Shown: piece after piece, positions 42,536 to 52,411 of the stretch
Layout: each line of letters starts with the position of its first letter
Position numbering within the stretch: the stretch's first letter is position 1
Made by a program: the position numbers and the translations under genes
Origin: Larkinella rosea
GTDB taxonomy: Bacteria > Bacteroidota > Bacteroidia > Cytophagales > Spirosomataceae
Length of the DNA: 64,000 nucleotides
Reading direction: 5' to 3'
NCBI RefSeq assembly: GCF_003858635.1
Contig: NZ_RQJO01000009.1
Location: 248,001 to 312,000 of the forward strand
Notes under the pieces: generated by a model
Database searches by the model: none
Seen by the model: only the letters and a program-made list of their open reading frames with translations
Told to the model about the DNA's origin: nothing

Positions 42536-43747
42536 TTAAGGAATTTCTTCGTGATCCAGCAAGCACTGAACCACATAGGCCTGGGTGCCGCAGAGTTTAG
42601 CCATTTCGCCCAGGCGCGAAACCGCAATGACGAGTTTTGTTCGAAAATCGGCCAAACAATATTTGTCGATGGCCTGTTCGATGGGCCGGGTAATTAGCCG
42701 TTCGGCTTTGCCCACAACGCCATTAACGATGATGAGTTCGGGATTGAATAAATGAACGGCGATGGAAAGACCCTTGCCCAGTTCGTTGCCTAATTCGGTC
42801 AGCAGATCAATAGCCAGTTCATCGCCCGCTCTGGCTTTGTCAATCACCAGTTCGACATCGATGTCCTCAAAATTTTCTTCGGCGAGTTTTGAAACCCGAC
42901 CTTCGCGCAACCCGGCTTTTACCCGACGAATCAGCGACGAAGCGGAGGTCAGCGTATCCAGACAGCCCACTTTTCCGCAGGTGCACAATTCACCGTCGGC
43001 CTGTAGCTGAATGTGGCCCAACTCACCGGCAAAACCGGCTAACCCCTGCAAAATTTCGCCGTTATTGATGACGCCTAATCCCACACCCCAGTCAATGTTG
43101 ATGGATAAAACATGGTTTTTGCCTTTCGCGAGTCCGAAGCGGTGTTCACCCAAAATAGTGGCTTTGGTATCGTTGAGAAGGTAAACCGGTGCGTCGAAGC
43201 TCTCCGCCAGCAACTGCCGCAGCGACTGTTCGGGGCGGTTTAATTTTTTGTAGGTATAGTTGATTCCGGTGCGCGGGTCGACCAAACCGGGCAAAGCGCA
43301 ACCGACGCCAATGATCTTCAGCTGTTTTTCCTGAATGCGCTGCGCCACTTCTTCCAGTGGACCTTGTAGCGCTTCCAGAAAAGCAACGGAATCTTCTAAT
43401 CGCAGATTGACATCCAGGCGGTCGAGCACCCGATTGGTCAGATCAAAAACCACCAATTTGATGTCGTGAACACTGATGTCAATAACGACAATAGCCTGAT
43501 TACCAGGCCGAAGTCCAAATAACGCTGGTTTGCGACCGTACTGCGCAACACCGGTCCCGATCTCCTGGACCCAGCTCTCGGATGCTAATTCGTCGATCAA
43601 CATCGTGACTGATGGCACGCTGGCGTGCAATGCTTTCGCCAACTGAGCCAGCGTTCGGGAGCCCAAGCGGTACATTTCTTTTAAGATACCGCGCTTTAAA
43701 CGACTTTTTTTCTTATCAACAATCGATATAGTATAATTTGCCTCCAT
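42536..43747 (-). CDS. ROK family transcriptional regulator (NagC/XylR type)
   Basis: A 403-residue ROK protein. Winged helix domain at about 10-80 (LAQLAKALHASVPSVTMLIDEL), then the actin-like kinase fold with GVGCALPGLVDPRTG and the zinc motif CTCGKVGCLD (three Cys) plus the upstream GHIQL His. The usual catalytic Asp of sugar-kinase ROK members seems to be in LLNDTKATILGE. Probably represses the GH20 gene until an amino sugar or derivative binds. Confidence 0.92.
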   Translation of the reverse strand: MEANYTISIVDKKKSRLKRGILKEMYRLGSRTLAQLAKALHASVPSVTMLIDELASESWVQEIGTGVAQYGRKPALFGLRPGNQAIVVIDISVHDIKLVVFDLTNRVLDRLDVNLRLEDSVAFLEALQGPLEEVAQRIQEKQLKIIGVGCALPGLVDPRTGINYTYKKLNRPEQSLRQLLAESFDAPVYLLNDTKATILGEHRFGLAKGKNHVLSINIDWGVGLGVINNGEILQGLAGFAGELGHIQLQADGELCTCGKVGCLDTLTSASSLIRRVKAGLREGRVSKLAEENFEDIDVELVIDKARAGDELAIDLLTELGNELGKGLSIAVHLFNPELIIVNGVVGKAERLITRPIEQAIDKYCLADFRTKLVIAVSRLGEMAKLCGTQAYVVQCLLDHEEIP

Positions 43748-43860
43748 ACAAAATCAATGCTCACCGAAGAGCTCCATGAGATGAAAAACGATGAAATATA
43801 AGGAGGATATTTTTAAAATAATTTATTAATAGTGCGATTTAATTAAATTATTTACAAAAT

Positions 43861-43874
43861 AACAAATTTTTGTT
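43861..43874. promoter_or_regulatory. Candidate ROK operator
   Basis: AACAAATTTTTGTT is a perfect palindrome apart from its central TT, in the AT-rich leader 114 bases before the ROK gene. It could be an autoregulatory site; there is no independent support. Confidence 0.3.
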
Positions 43875-43961
43875 GTTTACCATCCTTACAAACACATTCG
43901 AATTTCTACAAAAGCGGAAGAAACAACGGTTTTTACTTATCCGGCAAATCAATTGATTTAA

Positions 43962-45008
43962 TTAGTCAACCGCGACGCTGACCAACGATTTCCGCTCGTC
44001 CATCCAGTTGCGAATGATTTGGGATAGTGGTTTGGTTTCGATCAAAAAACCATCGTGGCCATAAAGTGAATCGATTTCTTCGTAGCGGGCATCGGGAATG
44101 TGCCGGGCCAGAATTTTCTGTTCGATGGGAGGGAACAGGATATCGGATTTGATGCCAACCGATAAAGTCCTGGAAATCACCTGCTCAAGAGCCAGGGTGA
44201 TGCTCCCCCGGTTTCGCCCGACGTTGTGCGAATCCATTACTTTCGATAACGTCCAATACGTGAAGGCATTGAACCGGCTGGCTAGTTTCTCGCCCTGGTA
44301 TTGCTGGTAACTGGAAGCCTTGTAGTGATCGATTTGCTCGTTATTGTCCAACGCCTGCGTAAAACCGTAGGTGTCATAGTTCCGGTACGACAACATCGCA
44401 ACCGCCCGGGCGGCTTTCATTCCGGCTTGTCCGGCATCGGCACGGCGCTCAATCCAGGTTGGATCGGCACTGATCGCCATGCGCTGGGCTTCGTTGAACG
44501 CAATTCCCCAGGGCGACATCACGGCGTTGGTAGCGATCAGAATCAGATTCTGGATTACATCGGGTTGCTGAATAGCCCATTCCAGTGCCTGTTGACCACC
44601 CAGTGAACCGCCAATGCAGGTTTCAATTTTTTCGATGCCCAATTCCAGCCGCAGCAAATCCAGTGCTTTGGCAATGTCATGAATCGTGATGAGCGGAAAT
44701 TCGTGGTAGAAGGGGCGACCGGTTTGGGGATTGACCGCCAGCGGTCCGGTGGAGCCGTAGCAGGAACCCAATACATTGGCACAAATAATAAACTGGCGCG
44801 CCGGGTCGTAGAATTTACCCGGCCCAATCATACCGTCCCACCAGTCACCGGCATCGGCACTACCCGTCAGGGCATGACAAACCCAGACCACATTTGAACG
44901 GTCGGCGTTCAGTGTTCCGCGGGTTGTATAGGCTAGCCGGAAGCCCGGTAAGTCAGCGCCACACTCTAAAGAAAAGGTGTATTTGTAATCAAAAAATCGG
45001 GTTTCCAA
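43962..45008 (-). CDS. metX: Homoserine O-acetyltransferase
   Basis: A 348-residue alpha/beta hydrolase of the MetX family, making O-acetylhomoserine (or O-succinylhomoserine) for methionine synthesis. ALTGSADAGDWWDGMIGPGK near residues 47-66 (up to PARQFIICANVLGSCYGSTGP) is the family block, the nucleophile lies in IGGSLGGQQALEW, catalytic Asp in SDILFPP and His in YGHDGFL. Directly after metY, separated by a heptad hairpin; both genes would be under the upstream SAM riboswitch. Confidence 0.95.
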   Translation of the reverse strand: METRFFDYKYTFSLECGADLPGFRLAYTTRGTLNADRSNVVWVCHALTGSADAGDWWDGMIGPGKFYDPARQFIICANVLGSCYGSTGPLAVNPQTGRPFYHEFPLITIHDIAKALDLLRLELGIEKIETCIGGSLGGQQALEWAIQQPDVIQNLILIATNAVMSPWGIAFNEAQRMAISADPTWIERRADAGQAGMKAARAVAMLSYRNYDTYGFTQALDNNEQIDHYKASSYQQYQGEKLASRFNAFTYWTLSKVMDSHNVGRNRGSITLALEQVISRTLSVGIKSDILFPPIEQKILARHIPDARYEEIDSLYGHDGFLIETKPLSQIIRNWMDERKSLVSVAVD

Positions 45009-45036
45009 TCGAAAAAGAATTGTCTGTTTACAGTGA

Positions 45037-45116
45037 CGGTTTTCAGTATACGGTTTTCGGTTGCTGATGCATTAGCCTTCGTGCGTCAGCAACCGAAAAC
45101 CGTATACTGAAAACTG
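45037..45116. repeat. Heptad inverted repeat (metX/metY gap)
   Basis: The arms 45037-45071 and 45082-45116 are complementary at 33 of 35 positions, loop TTAGCCTTCG. Words: CGGTTTT, CAGTATA, CGGTTTT, CGGTTGC, TGATGCA. The inner part (GCTGATGC/GCGTCAGC) matches the core at 39279-39306. Confidence 0.92.
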
Positions 45117-45134
45117 AAAATCGTGCACTAAATA

Positions 45135-46454
<1,320 letters not shown>

Positions 46455-46677
46455 TTATGAGTGTAAAACAGAAGGATTTGATTTTTGCAAAACGGACGCG
46501 CCATTGAGCCAACCGCCAAAACGGATCCATTTTCGGGTGATTGGCTTGCCGTTGGATATAACTTAAGCAGTCAATCTGTAGCCGATAGCCTCTCCCGGAT
46601 GTCGGTATACTGGAAGTGTGTGAGATTAGTTGCCCGCCGGGGGCATACACCATCGGATGTTGATCATGAGCTTGTTC

Positions 46678-46795
46678 GATTTATATCTCCTATCGGTTTT
46701 GCCGGAGCAAACCGTAGGCGGGATGTAGCACCTTGCCGCACGGCAGGTTGCCAGAGGTTCACCGAGCCCGGTCTCTTGCCTCTTCTTTATAAATC
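46678..46795 (-). promoter_or_regulatory. SAM-I (S-box) riboswitch upstream of metY
   Basis: Minus-strand RNA matches the S-box: P1 closing stem GATTTATA (46795-46788) with TATAAATC (46685-46678), AAGAG then GAGACCGGG, GGTGAACC-type turn, CTGGCAACC, a GC hairpin TGCCGTGCGGCA, then AAGGTGCTACATCC. These are the main conserved SAM-I blocks in order. Possible expression platform: CCGATAG within the aptamer 3' side (46696-46690) can pair with CTATCGG (46588-46582) downstream, and a TGCCC/GGGCA hairpin lies at 46645-46631. High SAM should shut metY and metX. Confidence 0.9.
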
Positions 46796-46865
46796 AAGCG
46801 CAACAGGAAATCCGCTGCAACGATTCGGAAGTACTCGAACCGGTCTGGAAACTTGATTTGAGCCG

Positions 46866-46896
46866 CAAGTATAGCGAAGGAAGTCCGTTGCTGCAA
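46866..46896 (-). promoter_or_regulatory. Promoter of the metY-metX operon
   Basis: On the minus strand TTG (46896-46894), a spacer of 20 bases and TATACTTG (46873-46866), one base off TAnnTTTG. It lies about 70 bases upstream of the riboswitch P1 stem. Confidence 0.6.
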
Positions 46897-46972
46897 ATTT
46901 TTTCGGTCGAAACAGCCACCATACCGCCGAATAGCCAAAATGGATTACCGAATGGGTTTGGTTAAACATACG

Positions 46973-47018
46973 AAAGCCTCCCGTTTACCAGTCCAGGGAC
47001 TTTAAAACGGGAGGCTTT
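46973..47018 (-). terminator. Hairpin after the Gfo/Idh gene
   Basis: Perfect 14-base stem AAAGCCTCCCGTTT (46973-46986) with AAACGGGAGGCTTT (47005-47018), and a nested AGTCC/GGACT in the loop. It lies 130 bases beyond the Gfo/Idh stop. The gap 47019-47147 holds no ORF or other clear signal. Confidence 0.75.
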
Positions 47019-47147
47019 GAGCGCGTTACGATAAGTTCAGCGTTTCAAGTTTATCATTTGCGGCATAACCCACTGATAATAAATCGGGTTAGTGCTCATT
47101 TTTCGAAACTATCAACACTAAACTGTAAACGGGGTAACTATTTTTGC

Positions 47148-48623
47148 TTACATCGAGAGCTTCCAGCCATCACGGTATTGCCGCGAAACAAACTGGTTGG
47201 CATCGTCGAAGTTCGTAATTTTCATATTCTTACCATCCCACATCAGGCGTTGACGACCGGGATAGGTAAAGCCTTTTCCGTCGGCTTTCGGCGTCCGGAG
47301 CATGTAGCTGCGAATGGCCAGGTTACCCATCAGAACCGATTCGGTCAGCGGACCGGAGAAGTCGAACGAAGACGTTAACCCTTTGTGTTCCTTGCTGTTA
47401 AAGCCGGCTTTGCAGGCTTCCGTCCACAGAATCTGGTGGCCATTTTCGGGCCAGGGTTTGCCATCGGTCGGTTTTGGTTTCGCCGGAGCTACTATTTTCT
47501 GACCATCTTTGGTATACAGAATCGGGTCATCACCGTACATCCCGCAGGCAATCAGCCCTTTATCACCGATCATGAACATGCCGTTTTCGCCACCTTCGGG
47601 GTAGGCTTCGCCCGCGGGCAGCATATCTGGCCGGAACGGACGAATACCGCCGTCGGACCAGACCAGTTTCACTTCGGATTTATTCTTGGCCGATGCCGGG
47701 AATTTCAGTTCCACGTGCGATGCGGGCGGACAACCTTCGGGGTTGTATTCCGGCGTCCAGTCTTTCAGAAACACCGAGCTGATGCTGGTTTCCACTTCCG
47801 TTGGATAGCCCAATCCCAACACACGGAACGGAATATCCATGATGTGGCAACCGATATCGCCGAGGGCGCCAGCACCAAAGTTCCACCAGCCGCGCCATTT
47901 GAACGGGTGGTAAGCTGGCGTATAGCCCACTTTCTGAGCAGGTCCCAGCCACAGATCCCAATCCAGGTCGGCAGAAGGTTCGGAGAAATTAGTCGGCACT
48001 GGAATGCCTTGCGGCCATACCGGGCGGTTGGTCCAGATCTGAATGGTACTTACTTTGCCCAGCAAGCCTTTGTCGAACCACTCCACCATCGTTTTTTGCT
48101 GCGGATTCGATGAACCCTGGTTTCCCATCTGGGTTACCACTTTGTATTTTCGGGCTGCTTCAGTCAGCATCCGGGCTTCGTGGATGTTGTGTGTCAGCGG
48201 TTTTTGTACGTAAACGTGTTTGCCCCGCGACATAGCCGCCATTGCCACTACGGCGTGGGTGTGGTCGGCGGTCGAAACCGTGACGGCGTCAATGGTTTTT
48301 CCTTCTTTTTCCAGCATTTCACGGAAATCCTTGTAGCGTTTTGCGTTCGGATGTTTCGTGAAGTTCTCTTTCACTCGGGGAAGACCCCAGTCCACGTCGC
48401 AAAGTGCGACAATGTTATTGGCTCCGTTGTTGTACGAATTGTTCGTATCGCTAAACCCTTTTCCGCCGAAACCGACTCCGGCAATGTTCAGTTTGTCACT
48501 CGGAGCAATAAATCCTCTCCCCAATACATGACGGGGTACGATGAAGAAGCCACCAGCAGCCAGTGCCCCGGCCTGAATAAATTTGCGACGCGATGTTTGC
48601 GACGGTTTGTCAGAAGATTGCAT
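47148..48623 (-). CDS. Gfo/Idh/MocA family oxidoreductase, Tat-exported
   Basis: A 491-residue NAD(P)-dependent oxidoreductase. Its N-terminus SRRKFIQAGALAAGGFFIVP is a twin-arginine signal, so it is folded with cofactor before export. Rossmann fold motif GVGFGGKG near residue 50, DHTHAVVAMAAM and VQKPLTHN (the EKP-type lysine) near 117-140. Family members with this leader in Bacteroidota act on sugars or glycosides in the periplasm. Substrate unknown. Confidence 0.9.
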   Translation of the reverse strand: MQSSDKPSQTSRRKFIQAGALAAGGFFIVPRHVLGRGFIAPSDKLNIAGVGFGGKGFSDTNNSYNNGANNIVALCDVDWGLPRVKENFTKHPNAKRYKDFREMLEKEGKTIDAVTVSTADHTHAVVAMAAMSRGKHVYVQKPLTHNIHEARMLTEAARKYKVVTQMGNQGSSNPQQKTMVEWFDKGLLGKVSTIQIWTNRPVWPQGIPVPTNFSEPSADLDWDLWLGPAQKVGYTPAYHPFKWRGWWNFGAGALGDIGCHIMDIPFRVLGLGYPTEVETSISSVFLKDWTPEYNPEGCPPASHVELKFPASAKNKSEVKLVWSDGGIRPFRPDMLPAGEAYPEGGENGMFMIGDKGLIACGMYGDDPILYTKDGQKIVAPAKPKPTDGKPWPENGHQILWTEACKAGFNSKEHKGLTSSFDFSGPLTESVLMGNLAIRSYMLRTPKADGKGFTYPGRQRLMWDGKNMKITNFDDANQFVSRQYRDGWKLSM

Positions 48624-48716
48624 AAATCAGTTAAGGACTATGGATTAATCAGTACAAATAAAGTCCAAATTAGGAAAGATTTACCAATAACGGACGAAAA
48701 ATGGTTCTATTGCCTG

Positions 48717-48880
48717 AAAATGGTTGGACGGCTGAAGGATGAGTGAATGGTTCTTAGGGTTAATCTGGCTGAAGGCTGGTTAAGGATGATTAGACAGTTA
48801 ATGGCTTGAATGGTTGAAAGATACTAAAAATTCCAACAGCCATCCAACCATTTTTTACCCGTTAAAACCATTCAATCCTC
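48717..48880. repeat. Imperfect inverted repeat with TGGTTG words (Gfo/dciA-like gap)
   Basis: AAAATGGTTGGACGGCTG (48717-48734) pairs with 48837-48854 at 17 of 18 bases. Words such as GGATGAGTGAATGGTT on the left and GGATTGAATGGTT on the right (reversed) reappear in different order, and GGCTGAAGG and TGAATGGTT repeat directly within the left half. The 7-base rhythm is less regular than in the other cases. It fills most of the 340-base divergent gap. Confidence 0.6.
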
Positions 48881-48914
48881 TCTTTTTAGAAACTAAAATT
48901 TTTCCGTTGTTGGC

Positions 48915-48946
48915 TTGCCATTCGTTCCGGGCGATCGTTACCTTTG
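48915..48946 (+). promoter_or_regulatory. Promoter of the DciA-like gene
   Basis: TTG at 48915-48917, 21-base spacer and TACCTTTG at 48939-48946, 20 bases before the ATG at 48966. Confidence 0.75.
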
Positions 48947-48965
48947 TAGTAAGACACCGTTTCGT

Positions 48966-49292
48966 ATGGCACAATATTATCGTTTTGACAAAGAAAATGC
49001 TTCCCGTCGCGCCGGGACGGTTGCACTAAAAGATGCCATCGGGCAGATGTTGAAATCCTATCAACTGCAAACCCGCTTCAACGAAACCTACCTCGAAGCT
49101 TTTTGGGAGAAAATGATGGGCAAAGCGATTGCTTCCCGGACCAACCGGCTTTACGTCAAAGACCGTAAGCTACACATCGAAATCAGTTCTGCCCCGCTCC
49201 GCAGCGAACTGGTGATTGCCAAACAGAAAATGATTCAGCTGATCAACCGCGAAATGGGGGCTGATGTGCTGGAAGACGTCATTTTTATCTGA
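48966..49292 (+). CDS. DUF721 (DciA-like) protein
   Basis: A 108-residue protein of the DUF721 family, with WEKMMGKAIASRTNRLYVKDRKLHIEISSAPLRSELVIAKQKMIQLIN, the family core. DciA members help load the replicative helicase DnaB. The start at 48966 (MAQYYRFDKEN) lies behind a good promoter. Its last 58 bases overlap the 3' end of the opposite-strand GT87 gene. Confidence 0.85.
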   Translation: MAQYYRFDKENASRRAGTVALKDAIGQMLKSYQLQTRFNETYLEAFWEKMMGKAIASRTNRLYVKDRKLHIEISSAPLRSELVIAKQKMIQLINREMGADVLEDVIFI

Positions 49293-50422
49293 TCCGGAGC
49301 CGCTTGTGTCCATAATTGCCACTGTAAACGGGCCCAGACCAGCACGCAGCCAACGGCTTTGATGCGGTACGGCACAAAAAACTCGTTCCGTATAAACCGG
49401 GGAAAGATGTCCGTCGGCGACAGCGAGGTAAACACAATTACCGTCACTAATAAGGCCCAATCAAAACGAGTTGGCGATTCGAGCGTCAGCCACCAGATTG
49501 CCACGCCCACTACCGCCAGCACGTAGGTCGGTGATTCGGCCATTTTGTTGAAAATAATGATGAACAGCAGGAAATAGGCAATCATCCGGTGCTGAAACAA
49601 GCGGTTTTTCCAAAGGGTGAATCGCAGAAAAGGCAGGAGAAAAAGCACGATTCCGACGGCTTCCACCATCCGCAGATTGGCATCGGTTTTGGCCATGCCG
49701 AACCAAACCTCCAGAATGCCCATCACGGAAACCAGTCGGCCTAAGGTACTGACCATTACCACATTGAACCATTCAACGTATTCGTTTTTTAAGCTGCTCA
49801 ACGGAATGATCGTTGCCGGAGCCAGCGCAAACAAAACCGTCCAGACGGTCATGGCCAGCAAAAACTGCGGTTTTTTGGGATAAAAAACGAAAAACAAGGC
49901 GGCCGTAATACCGTAAAACTTCACAAAACCGCATAATACAAAGAAAAAAGCCGCCTGCCAGACCCGCTCATTCCGCAGGTGGTACAAACCAAGCAACATC
50001 GCCCCGATGATCAGGTTGTTGCTTTGCATGTTCTGGGCCGTAACGAGCGCTTCCGGAAAAATGATCAGCAATGCAACCCAGCGTTTTCGGGCGGCATCTT
50101 CTTCATCTTCCAGAAAATACCAGATTCCCACCGCCAATACCACCGAATTGATCAGGTTCCAGAAGAAAACCCCGAGACCGATCGGCATGTAATAGAAAGG
50201 CCCCATCAGCCAGGCAAACGTCGGGCTGTATTTGTAGTTGTCGTTGTAGAGATCGGGATGTAAACCGTAAATACTCTTGTCGAGCAGCAGGTTATGAAAC
50301 GGTTTGGAAAACATCAGGTAGTTATTGATGCTCCCCATCATGTATTTCTGAAAGGCCGCCCCGGTCAGGATGAAGATAAACAACCCCAGCAGTCGGGGCA
50401 GCGTCAGCCAACGCAAACTCAT
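49235..50422 (-). CDS. GT87-type (DUF2029) membrane glycosyltransferase
   Basis: A 395-residue polytopic membrane protein with around ten hydrophobic segments, matching the GT-C family GT87/DUF2029: an early loop with a Asp/Tyr-rich part (YGLHPDLYNDNYKYSPTFAWLMGPFYYMP) typical of polyprenyl-phosphate-sugar-using enzymes. Start at 50422 overlaps the deacetylase stop by 4 bases. Third gene of GT2-deacetylase-GT87, so it may add the modified sugar to a periplasmic acceptor. Its C-terminus overlaps the DUF721 gene. Confidence 0.83.
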   Translation of the reverse strand: MSLRWLTLPRLLGLFIFILTGAAFQKYMMGSINNYLMFSKPFHNLLLDKSIYGLHPDLYNDNYKYSPTFAWLMGPFYYMPIGLGVFFWNLINSVVLAVGIWYFLEDEEDAARKRWVALLIIFPEALVTAQNMQSNNLIIGAMLLGLYHLRNERVWQAAFFFVLCGFVKFYGITAALFFVFYPKKPQFLLAMTVWTVLFALAPATIIPLSSLKNEYVEWFNVVMVSTLGRLVSVMGILEVWFGMAKTDANLRMVEAVGIVLFLLPFLRFTLWKNRLFQHRMIAYFLLFIIIFNKMAESPTYVLAVVGVAIWWLTLESPTRFDWALLVTVIVFTSLSPTDIFPRFIRNEFFVPYRIKAVGCVLVWARLQWQLWTQAAPDQIKMTSSSTSAPISRLIS

Positions 50423-51216
50423 ACGTTTGAAGGAAGAAAAATGGTTTCCGAAAATTCCCGCATCGTCCGGAATTCGCCTTGCGGAGCCAGGTAGCGCAAC
50501 AATAGTTCGACGCGGTCGAGCAACCGCTGGTGGGAATACCGCCGGACATAGGCCGGAATTTTGGTGTAATCCGACAAATCCGTAAACTCCCAGGGATGAA
50601 CGTAGAGATTCAGGAAACCGTCGGTTCGAAGGGTGTTCATGCACAGCCGCTTGTAAATCTCAAACGGGAAATTTTTCAGACTCAGCCAGAACAGCGGCAA
50701 CCGCAATCGGGGCGTTACCGACGCCGGAATGTGCAGGATATTCCCGCTCTGAAACGGTTTGCGCGGCTCCCGAAGGTGGTTATAACGCCCCGGCAGAAAC
50801 GTCGGATGCAGGGATGAATTGTAGCGGTATCCCGCCAGAAACAAATCCGTTTCATCCACCGCGGCCATCCGCGCCCGGCGAAAGCCGACCACCTCCTGGC
50901 CCGTTATCGATTCCAGCGTCCGGCGCGATTTCAGTAAATCGGCGGGTTCAAATGTCGTGTGATAAAAACCGTGCGACGCGATTTCGTGCGTTTTAGCCAG
51001 ATTTCTAACCAAATCCGCTTCGTGAAAAGCATAATTGGCGGTCGTAAACAGCGTTGCCCGGACGTTCAGCGTAGCCAGCCGATCGGTCAGCAACCGCAAG
51101 CCCCGCGTCGAAACAACCAACTGTTCGTCGAGCGACAAATTGTGCCCATACTCCAGCGCCGTGTCGAATTCCTCGACATCGACGGTGAACATAATCTGAC
51201 GGTTTACCGATTCCAT
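50419..51216 (-). CDS. Polysaccharide deacetylase family protein
   Basis: A 265-residue NodB-fold deacetylase without signal peptide. Catalytic/metal motif TVDVEEFD (D13, E15, E16) in place of TFDDG, HxxxH at H82/H86 in IASHGFYHTTFE, and a C-terminal YVHPWEFTD block. This is the XDA/PIG-L-like type that deacetylates lipid-linked or surface sugars. Overlaps GT2 by 13 bases and GT87 by 4 bases, a tightly coupled operon. Confidence 0.88.
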   Translation of the reverse strand: MESVNRQIMFTVDVEEFDTALEYGHNLSLDEQLVVSTRGLRLLTDRLATLNVRATLFTTANYAFHEADLVRNLAKTHEIASHGFYHTTFEPADLLKSRRTLESITGQEVVGFRRARMAAVDETDLFLAGYRYNSSLHPTFLPGRYNHLREPRKPFQSGNILHIPASVTPRLRLPLFWLSLKNFPFEIYKRLCMNTLRTDGFLNLYVHPWEFTDLSDYTKIPAYVRRYSHQRLLDRVELLLRYLAPQGEFRTMREFSETIFLPSNV

Positions 51217-52193
51217 GCTTCCGTTTCCACACTGACGACTTTGTCCACCAGGTTCGATTCGTAGATCAGGTAGGTGGGCCGATGCTTCACTTCCTGGAAA
51301 GCCTTTCCGAGGTAAATGCCAATGATGCCCATCATGATAAACTGAATGCCGCCGATCAGCACAATGAGGAGCACGATCGAGGTCCAGCCGGAAACCGTAT
51401 TGGCCGTGAAATATTTTTCGTAGAGCACTTCGGCGCCGAATAACAGTGCAAACAGAAACATCCCGAAGCCCAGCACAACCGACAGATAGAGCGGTTTGGT
51501 GGTAAAGGACGTGATGCCCATCGTGGCCAGATTGAACATCTTGCGGAATGAATACTTGCTTTTTCCGGCATACCGCTGGGCGGGCTGGTATTCGACCCGG
51601 CTTTGCCGAAAGCCCATCCAGGAAATCATTCCCCGCAGAAACAAATCCGTTTCCTTGTATTGTTTCAGGCTATCGACCACCTTGCGGTCGAGCAACCGAA
51701 AATCGGCCGCCCCTTCCTCCAGATTTACGTCGGAAACCATTCGGATAAACTTGTAAAACCAGCGGGACGTTTTTCGTTTCATCAACGGTAGCGTTGGATC
51801 GGCTTTCCGGATGGCACAAACCACATCGTAGCCTTCTTCCCACTGCGTAATGAGCGTCGGAATCAGTTCGGGAGGGTGTTGTAAATCAGCATCGAGGCAG
51901 ATGACACAATCGCCGGTGGCATGATCAAAACCGGCTCGCAGGGCGGCCTGGTGGCCAAAATTGCGGGAAAACGACAGATAACGAACGGAATGATACAGGC
52001 TGCTCAATTGCTGCAAAACATAGAGCGTATCATCCTTGCTGCCATCGTCGATGATCAAAATTTCAAACTCCTGATAGGGCGCCAGCACATTTTCCAATCG
52101 ACTTACCAGGACGGGCAAGTTCTCCTCTTCATTGTGCGCCGGAACTACAATACTGATTTTACCAGTACGTTGGTTCAATAATACATTCGGCAT
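51204..52193 (-). CDS. GT2 polyprenyl-phosphate glycosyltransferase (ArnC/GtrB-like)
   Basis: A 329-residue family 2 glycosyltransferase: IVVPAHNEEENLPVLVSRLE near the N-terminus, DDGSKDDT, the catalytic DADLQHPPELI, then two C-terminal membrane segments (LSVVLGFGMFLFALLF and SIVLLIVLIGGIQFIMMG) typical of DPM/ArnC/GtrB enzymes that attach sugars to undecaprenyl phosphate. First gene of a three-gene operon with a deacetylase and a GT-C enzyme. Confidence 0.92.
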   Translation of the reverse strand: MPNVLLNQRTGKISIVVPAHNEEENLPVLVSRLENVLAPYQEFEILIIDDGSKDDTLYVLQQLSSLYHSVRYLSFSRNFGHQAALRAGFDHATGDCVICLDADLQHPPELIPTLITQWEEGYDVVCAIRKADPTLPLMKRKTSRWFYKFIRMVSDVNLEEGAADFRLLDRKVVDSLKQYKETDLFLRGMISWMGFRQSRVEYQPAQRYAGKSKYSFRKMFNLATMGITSFTTKPLYLSVVLGFGMFLFALLFGAEVLYEKYFTANTVSGWTSIVLLIVLIGGIQFIMMGIIGIYLGKAFQEVKHRPTYLIYESNLVDKVVSVETEAWNR

Positions 52194-52231
52194 TTTATCT
52201 TTGTGTACGAGATGGTAGGTAGTTTACTCTT

Positions 52232-52264
52232 TTGAGTAACAGTAAACAATAATAAGTATTTTTG
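52232..52264 (+). promoter_or_regulatory. Candidate promoter upstream of the S66 peptidase gene
   Basis: TTG (52232-52234), 22 bases, TATTTTTG (52257-52264). It would give a leader of about 220 bases, which contains several short hairpins (for example TGCCG/CGGCA within TCGTCG/CGACGA at 52405-52440) and a small ORF. Confidence 0.45.
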
Positions 52265-52411
52265 CAGCCAGTTCAAGTAGGTAGTTCCCATTACTTCAAA
52301 AAATGGTCTTTAAGTCCTGCAATATCAATTAGTTATCGGAAATTAATTTTTCATTAGAATTGCGGTCAAAGGGCTAACCTACTGGTTATCTTGTTTATAC
52401 AACAGTCGTCG

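Noticed and set aside
46485-46856. 123-residue ORF on the plus strand
   Set aside because: It lies over the metY leader and the SAM riboswitch on the other strand and has no protein-like features.
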